Shown here: one piece after another, positions 5,740-9,251 of the stretch
Layout: the number at the start of each line of letters is the position of its first letter
Numbering within the stretch: the first letter of the stretch is position 1
Assembly: GCA_946479075.1 (NCBI GenBank)
Contig: CAMLDT010000141.1
Span: 1 to 9,251 of the forward strand
Length of the DNA: 9,251 nucleotides
From: an uncultured Polaromonas sp.
Lineage (GTDB): Bacteria > Pseudomonadota > Gammaproteobacteria > Burkholderiales > Burkholderiaceae
Direction of reading: 5' to 3'
The notes under the pieces: model-generated
Told to the model about the DNA's origin: nothing
Seen by the model: the letters and a program-made list of their open reading frames with translations, nothing else
The model's database searches: none
Made by a program: the position numbers and the translations under genes

Positions 5740-6378
5740 ATGTTGCTCGATGCCGACGATTCCCAACTGGTGCTGGTGGACTACCAGGCCCGTTTGATGC
5801 CCGCGATTTTTGAAGGCGAACGGGTGGCCGCCAACGCGCTGCGGCTGGCGCGTATGGCCAGGCTGCTGGAAGTGCCGGTGTTCGGCACGGTTCAAAACCC
5901 CGACGGCCTGGGCCCGCTGGCGCCGGAGTTGCAGGCGGCCATCGACGCGGCCGGCGGCCGGACACTGGCCAAGATGCATTTCAACGCCGTGGCCGATGGC
6001 CTCGGCGACTGGCTGCGCCCGCCGGTGCGCAAGCCGCTTGCCGGTCCGCCTCGCGGCAATGCGCGCAGCCTGCCCAAACACCTGCAGCGCGCTGCGCCCG
6101 AGCAGGAAGAGGGCCGGGCCACCATCGTCATCGCCGGCTGCGAAGCCCATGTCTGCCTGATGCAGACTGCGCTGGGCCTGCTCGAAGAAGAGTTCGACGT
6201 CTGGGTCGTCACCGACGCCTGCAGCTCGCGCAGCGAACGCAACCGCGACGCCGCCTTCGACCGCCTGGCCGGCGCCGGCGCCGAACTGGTGACCACCGAG
6301 ATGGTCGCGTTTGAATGGCTGGGCACGGCGGAGCATCCGGCGTTCAAGGATGTGCTGGCGCTTGTGAAACAGGCGTAA
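5740..6378 (+). CDS. Isochorismatase-like cysteine hydrolase
   Basis: A 212-residue cytoplasmic protein of the isochorismatase/YcaC/ISOC fold. The catalytic triad is visible: Asp14 in LVLVDYQ, Lys78 in TLAKMHFNA, and Cys139 in IAGCEAHVCLMQTALGL, the family signature region. Family members hydrolyse amides or ester-like bonds in small molecules, but this subgroup, close to ISOC1/ISOC2 and YcaC, has no firm substrate. Compared with the usual layout, an extra segment rich in Pro, Arg and Glu (about residues 92-127) lies between the Lys and Cys strands. ATG 5740 follows AGGA (5728-5731) at eight bases. It is preceded by repeat copy B and followed by a 94-bp gap to a broken secreted-protein gene, so it is probably transcribed with or after DUF2721, without evident functional linkage. 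Confidence 0.92.
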   Translation: MLLDADDSQLVLVDYQARLMPAIFEGERVAANALRLARMARLLEVPVFGTVQNPDGLGPLAPELQAAIDAAGGRTLAKMHFNAVADGLGDWLRPPVRKPLAGPPRGNARSLPKHLQRAAPEQEEGRATIVIAGCEAHVCLMQTALGLLEEEFDVWVVTDACSSRSERNRDAAFDRLAGAGAELVTTEMVAFEWLGTAEHPAFKDVLALVKQA

Positions 6379-6472
6379 GCGAGCGCGCCGGCAACCTGTC
6401 CAGAATATGGAGTTCGCCCCGTTTCCCCGTTTATCTCGCTTGTTTGGCTCTTTATATCACCTGAGGTCGTCC

Positions 6473-7012
6473 ATGAACCTGCCTTGCCTGACGCTGCTTG
6501 TCCTTCTTGCTTCATCCACCGTGGCGCTCGGGCAACCGGCTCCGTTCAATCGTCACACCGAGGAGCTTTCTCAAATCCTGGAAACGGACGCCGCAACGGT
6601 GATGGCAAGAGGCATGACCCACGACTTCGCGGCGCGGCTGTGCTAGCGTCTCGGTGGGCAAGTTGCTGCTGCGCTGGGGGCCGAGGCCAGCGAATGGAGA
6701 AAACGCAATGACGCTTTTTTCCGCGGTGCATCGGCGGCGCTCAACGAAATCGGTGATCGTCACCTTGCCGTGGGTGGGGAACAAGCCAAGCAGGGCTACC
6801 TTCAGGCTGTCCTCGTCACGACGACGAGATCTACCAACCAGCAGCTCATGCGGCAGCTCAATGGCGCAACGCTCGACAACAACATTGTCCCTCCCGAGGG
6901 CCCCTGCGTTGGGCTGACCCGCATGCTTCGTGATGGGGTCGGTGATTTCAGGAACACACCGGAGGTCACACGCGCTTTGGTTCCCTATATGCAGCGCAAG
7001 GGGATCCAGTAA
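6473..7012 (+). pseudogene. Small secreted protein gene interrupted by an in-frame amber codon
   Basis: The frame from ATG 6473 (GAGG at 6463-6466, six bases upstream) encodes a signal peptide (MNLPCLTLLVLLASSTVALG, cleavage likely after residue 20) and a short helical part ending MTHDFAARLC. TAG then falls at codon 58 (6644-6646). The very same frame stays open after it (RLGGQVAAALGAEASEWRKR and onward) to TAA at 7010-7012, giving a 179-codon gene with one nonsense codon and no frameshift. The downstream part reads as real protein (helical, then PPEGPCVGLTRML and ALVPYMQRKGIQ). I do not recognise the family. The stop could be a recent mutation (for example CAG to TAG), a sequencing error, or suppressed. 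The codon choice (AGA, AAA, CTT, TCT) is less GC-biased than in its neighbours, which hints at a different origin. The next gene begins 34 nt later. Confidence 0.75.
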
Positions 7013-7046
7013 TCCAACTGGCCACCGCCTCCAGAAAGCCCCATCC

Positions 7047-8144
7047 ATGACACTTTTCCCCCGCTGGTTGACCCTGTGCCTTCTGGCCGTCATCGCGAGC
7101 CTGGCCTCCGGCTGCGCTGTCAGCCAGACTGCCTGCGACCCGCGCTCGGCCGCGTCGCCGCAGGCCGACGGCCAATGCGGCTTTGTCAACATGCCGAACC
7201 CGGACGCCAAACCCAGCCAGACCACCTGGAAGATCTGGAGCCGGTTCTTTACGGCAAACAAAGAGGGCACGGTGCCGGTCGATCCGATTCCGGTGCGCAA
7301 GCTCGACAAGGCAGCGCTGGATGCGCTGGACCCAACGGCCAACCACATCATCCGGCTGGGCCATTCTTCGCATTTGCTCAAGCTGCGCGGCAAGTACTGG
7401 CTGATCGATCCGGTGTTCAGCGAACGGGCGTCGCCGGTGCAGTGGTTCGGGCCCAAACGGTTTCATCCCACGCCGCTGCCGCTGACCGAGTTGCCGCCGA
7501 TTGAAGGGCTGATCCTCTCGCACGATCACTACGACCACCTCGACACCGCCACCATCGAATACCTGCTGGGCAAGGTGACGCGTTATTTCGTGCCGCTGGG
7601 CGTGGGCCAGCGGCTGCGCGACATGGGCGTGGCGCCGGAGCGCATCGAGGAGTTCGACTGGTGGCAAAAGGGCAAGTTCGGCGACATTGAACTCACCGCC
7701 GCGCCGTCGCAGCATTTTTCGGGACGCACACTGTCGGACCGCAACAGCACGCTGTGGGCATCGTGGATGATCCAGAGCGGGACCGAGCGCATTTATTACA
7801 GCGGCGACTCCGGCTACTTCCCGGGCTTCAAACAGATCGGCGAACGCCTGGGTGGTTTCGACATTGCCCTCATGGAAAACGGCGCCTACGACGATTACTG
7901 GCCCTCGGTCCACATGACCCCCGAAGAAACCGTGAAGGCTTTCCAGGACCTGCGCGGCAAGCTGCTGTATTTGGTGCACAACAGCACCTTCGACCTCGCC
8001 TTCCACACCTGGCGCGACCCACTGGACAGGGTGGCGGCGCTGGCGGAAAAGCAGGGCCTGCCGCTGGCGACGCCGGAGATTGGGGAGGTGCTGACTTTGG
8101 GCAAGCCGCGAACGAATGTGTTGTGGTGGAAGGCGCTGCGCTAG
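7047..8144 (+). CDS. Lipoprotein metallo-beta-lactamase-fold hydrolase, NAPE-PLD/RomA-like
   Basis: The 365-residue protein begins with a lipoprotein signal peptide (lipobox ASGC, Cys23), so it is likely anchored in the cell envelope. The rest is a metallo-beta-lactamase fold with a complete two-metal site: His159, His161, Asp163 and His164 (LSHDHYDHLD), His223 (PSQHFSGRTL), Asp254 (YYSGDSGYFPGF) and His311 (LVHNSTFDL). The stretches RASPVQWFGPKRF, LTELPPIEGL and FVPLG match what I know of mammalian N-acyl-phosphatidylethanolamine phospholipase D almost word for word; bacterial relatives are also annotated RomA or UlaG-like. A phosphodiesterase acting on a lipid or lipid-like substrate is plausible; the true substrate is unknown. 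ATG 7047 is chosen because the signal peptide starts there; the ribosome-binding site (AGAAAG, 7033-7038) is weak. It may share a transcript with the broken gene upstream. Confidence 0.93.
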   Translation: MTLFPRWLTLCLLAVIASLASGCAVSQTACDPRSAASPQADGQCGFVNMPNPDAKPSQTTWKIWSRFFTANKEGTVPVDPIPVRKLDKAALDALDPTANHIIRLGHSSHLLKLRGKYWLIDPVFSERASPVQWFGPKRFHPTPLPLTELPPIEGLILSHDHYDHLDTATIEYLLGKVTRYFVPLGVGQRLRDMGVAPERIEEFDWWQKGKFGDIELTAAPSQHFSGRTLSDRNSTLWASWMIQSGTERIYYSGDSGYFPGFKQIGERLGGFDIALMENGAYDDYWPSVHMTPEETVKAFQDLRGKLLYLVHNSTFDLAFHTWRDPLDRVAALAEKQGLPLATPEIGEVLTLGKPRTNVLWWKALR

Positions 8145-8234
8145 CGACAGGCGCCTGCGGGGCGGGGCGCAACATGCTGGATCGCCTGCAGCCCTTGTGC
8201 TGAAATAAGGCCCTTGTTTTTTCGGGGAGCCGCC

Positions 8235-8516
8235 ATGTGCCGCAACATCAAGACCCTGTTCAATTTCGAGCCGCCCGCTACCGAGCTGGAAATCCGCGAC
8301 GCCTCACTGCAGTTTGTGCGCAAGCTCAGCGGCTTCAGTGTGCCGTCCAAGGCCAATGAAGCCGCTTTTGATCTGGCGGTGGAGGAGGTCGCCGCCACGG
8401 CGCGGCGCCTGATCGCCTCGCTGGTGACGCATGCCGAACCGCGCAATCGCGAAGTTGAAGCCGAGAAGGCGCGGCTGCGGTCGGCAACAAGATTTGGATC
8501 GGGCGGGGCCGCCTGA
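8235..8516 (+). CDS. DUF2277 family small protein
   Basis: A 93-residue soluble protein that starts with the family hallmark MCRNIKTLFNFEPPATELEI and continues with helical segments (ASLQFVRKLSGFSVPS, then FDLAVEEVAATARRLIASL). The family is widespread in bacteria and has no assigned function. The short charged C-terminus (EVEAEKARLRSATRFGSGGAA) is variable in such proteins. ATG 8235 has GGGGAG (8224-8229) five bases upstream, a good ribosome-binding site. The gene is separated by 90 bp from the metallo-hydrolase and converges with the SMR exporter, 37 bp apart, with no clear terminator between them. Confidence 0.92.
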   Translation: MCRNIKTLFNFEPPATELEIRDASLQFVRKLSGFSVPSKANEAAFDLAVEEVAATARRLIASLVTHAEPRNREVEAEKARLRSATRFGSGGAA

Positions 8517-8553
8517 ACAGCGGCACCATGCGCCCGTTCACCTTCGGCGGCCG

Positions 8554-8889
8554 TCAGTGCGCGCTGGACTTCGAAAACAGGTTGATGACCAGCACGCCGG
8601 CGATGATCAGCCCCATGCCGGCCAACGCGGGGGCGTCGAGCTTCTGGCCGAACAAAAACCAGCCGATGATCGAGATCAGCACAATGCCGACGCCTGACCA
8701 GATGGCGTAAGCAATGCCCGTGGGCATCGTCTGCAGTGTGAGTGACAGAAAATAAAAGGACACGCCGTAGCCAGCCAGGGTGGCGATGCTGGGAAGCAGT
8801 CGCGTGAAGCTGGCGGAGGCCTTCAGCGAACTGGTGGCAAGCACCTCCGCAACGATGGCGACGGCCAGGAACAGGTAGGATTTATTCAT
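8554..8889 (-). CDS. emrE: SMR-family multidrug/proton antiporter, EmrE-like
   Basis: A 111-residue protein, the usual length for the family, with four transmembrane helices. It follows E. coli EmrE closely: Glu15 in AIVAEVLATSSLK corresponds to the essential Glu14, and the TM3 stretch PTGIAYAIWSGVGIVLIS is identical as far as I remember it. The end GVLVINLFSKSSAH matches the EmrE tail (INLLSRSTPH). Such proteins form antiparallel dimers in the inner membrane and export quaternary ammonium compounds and other lipophilic cations in exchange for protons. ATG 8889-8887 has little Shine-Dalgarno; a promoter-like pair lies so close that the mRNA may have almost no leader. It diverges from acuI. 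Native substrate and resistance level cannot be read from sequence. Confidence 0.94.
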   Translation of the reverse strand: MNKSYLFLAVAIVAEVLATSSLKASASFTRLLPSIATLAGYGVSFYFLSLTLQTMPTGIAYAIWSGVGIVLISIIGWFLFGQKLDAPALAGMGLIIAGVLVINLFSKSSAH

Positions 8890-8896
8890 GCCCCGG

Positions 8897-8925
8897 ACTC
8901 TAGGCTGCATGGCGCGCACCGTCCA
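8897..8925 (-). promoter_or_regulatory. Possible promoter very close to the emrE-like start
   Basis: On the minus strand TGGACG (8925-8920), a 17-bp spacer and TAGAGT (8902-8897) fit a sigma-70 layout, with four of six matches in each hexamer. The predicted transcription start falls on or next to the ATG at 8889, which would give a leaderless or nearly leaderless mRNA, consistent with the missing ribosome-binding site. Confidence 0.3.
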
Positions 8926-8934
8926 GCATCGGCC

Positions 8935-8966
8935 CGTTTGCCCCCGCGCTGCAGCGGGGTCAAACG
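8935..8966. repeat. 32-bp inverted repeat between emrE-like gene and acuI
   Basis: Arms 8935-8947 and 8954-8966 are complementary at 12 of 13 positions (CGTTTG and CCCCGC against GCGGGG and CAAACG, with one C/T mismatch), around a 6-nt centre GCTGCA. There is no T tract on either side, so it is not a standard terminator. Its place in a divergent promoter region suits an operator or a cruciform. Confidence 0.5.
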
Positions 8967-9073
8967 CTCGACGCTTTGGTTGAACAGTGCGCACACCGCC
9001 TGTCAGCCTGAGGCAAGTGAGGTGCCGATACTCAAGGTTTCGGCTTGACGAACCAACAACAAAGGAGACACCC

Positions 9074-9251
9074 ATGTTCAAGGCCCTGCAACTCAACAAA
9101 TCCGATGCCGGCTTTTCGGCGTCAGTGGTTGACATCGATGAATCGCAACTGCCGGACGGTGATGTGCTGGCGCAGGTCGAATATTCCACGCTGAATTACA
9201 AGGACGGCCTCGCGATCACGAACAAGGGGCCGGTGGTGCGCAGCTGGCCCA
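9074..9251 (+). CDS. acuI: AcuI/YhdH-type acrylyl-CoA reductase (MDR family), N-terminal part
   Basis: The frame from ATG 9074 runs off the right edge after 59 residues. The N-terminus (MFKALQLNKSDAGFSASVVD) and the stretch VEYSTLNYKDGLAITNKGPVVRSWP are the opening of the AcuI/YhdH group of medium-chain dehydrogenase/reductase proteins. These NADPH-dependent enzymes reduce acrylyl-CoA to propionyl-CoA, which removes a toxic electrophile formed during metabolism of 3-hydroxypropionate or DMSP. The Rossmann fold lies outside the window, so the cofactor site cannot be checked. AAGGAG (9062-9067), six bases before the ATG, is the strongest ribosome-binding site in the window and suggests high expression. 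It diverges from the emrE-like gene. Confidence 0.9.
   Translation, partial: MFKALQLNKSDAGFSASVVDIDESQLPDGDVLAQVEYSTLNYKDGLAITNKGPVVRSWP

Noticed and set aside
6512..7456. A 314-codon minus-strand open frame opposite the broken secreted-protein gene
   Set aside because: It crosses two plus-strand genes and resembles no known protein; the plus-strand frame has a signal peptide, a ribosome-binding site and continuity on both sides of the amber codon.
6966..8006. A 346-codon minus-strand open frame opposite the metallo-hydrolase
   Set aside because: Shadow frame: the plus strand has a signal peptide and a complete metal-binding site.
8145..8234. Terminator between the metallo-hydrolase and DUF2277 (T6 at 8216-8221)
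   Set aside because: The T run is preceded only by a weak four-pair stem (CAGC/GCTG), which is too short and too far away.

Overview
The window is GC-rich, gene-dense bacterial chromosome. It most likely comes from a betaproteobacterium of the family Comamonadaceae (Polaromonas / Rhodoferax / Variovorax-like). Three observations point there: a Bug-type (TctC) periplasmic binding protein with a twin-arginine-like leader, a short dispersed intergenic repeat of a kind I recall from Comamonadaceae genomes, and the mix of small conserved families (DUF2721, DUF2277, orphan histidine-kinase-like protein). The genus is an inference and was not tested by any search. I see no rRNA, tRNA, CRISPR array, transposase or phage gene.

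Layout. 1-442 (-) is the N-terminal part of a Bug-family solute-binding protein, cut by the window edge. Divergent from it, 621-2419 (+) is a two-gene unit: an unrecognised acidic 174-aa protein whose stop codon overlaps by 4 nt the TTG start of an Hsp70-type ATPase made only of the nucleotide-binding domain (YegD-like). The unit ends in a clear GC-rich hairpin terminator. An Lrp/AsnC regulator (2630-3088, +) follows, with a repeated CTTCAT/ATGAAG operator-like element over its start codon. It converges on a 10-TM EamA/DMT permease (3102-3989, -).

The centre (4034-5740) holds most of the non-coding signal. Repeat copy A lies upstream of the permease. An orphan histidine-kinase-like protein without a recognisable ATP-binding site follows (4144-4848, -). 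Its leader contains a good extended -10 promoter and then, before the gene, a near-perfect intrinsic terminator with eight U residues. Divergent from it is a DUF2721 membrane protein (5155-5676, +), whose last 14 residues are encoded by repeat copy B.

The right part is a series of mostly unrelated metabolic or stress genes: an isochorismatase-like hydrolase (5740-6378, +); a small secreted-protein gene broken by a single in-frame amber codon (6473-7012, +); a lipoprotein metallo-hydrolase closely resembling NAPE-hydrolysing phospholipase D (7047-8144, +); a DUF2277 protein (8235-8516, +); and an EmrE-like SMR multidrug exporter (8554-8889, -). The last gene, cut by the window end, is an AcuI/YhdH acrylyl-CoA reductase (9074-, +). 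A 32-bp inverted repeat lies in the divergent region between the exporter and acuI.

No single large multi-gene novel system is visible. The best leads are the attenuator-like leader of the kinase-like gene, the translationally coupled unknown protein plus Hsp70 NBD pair, the repeat-encoded C-terminus, and the amber-interrupted secreted protein.
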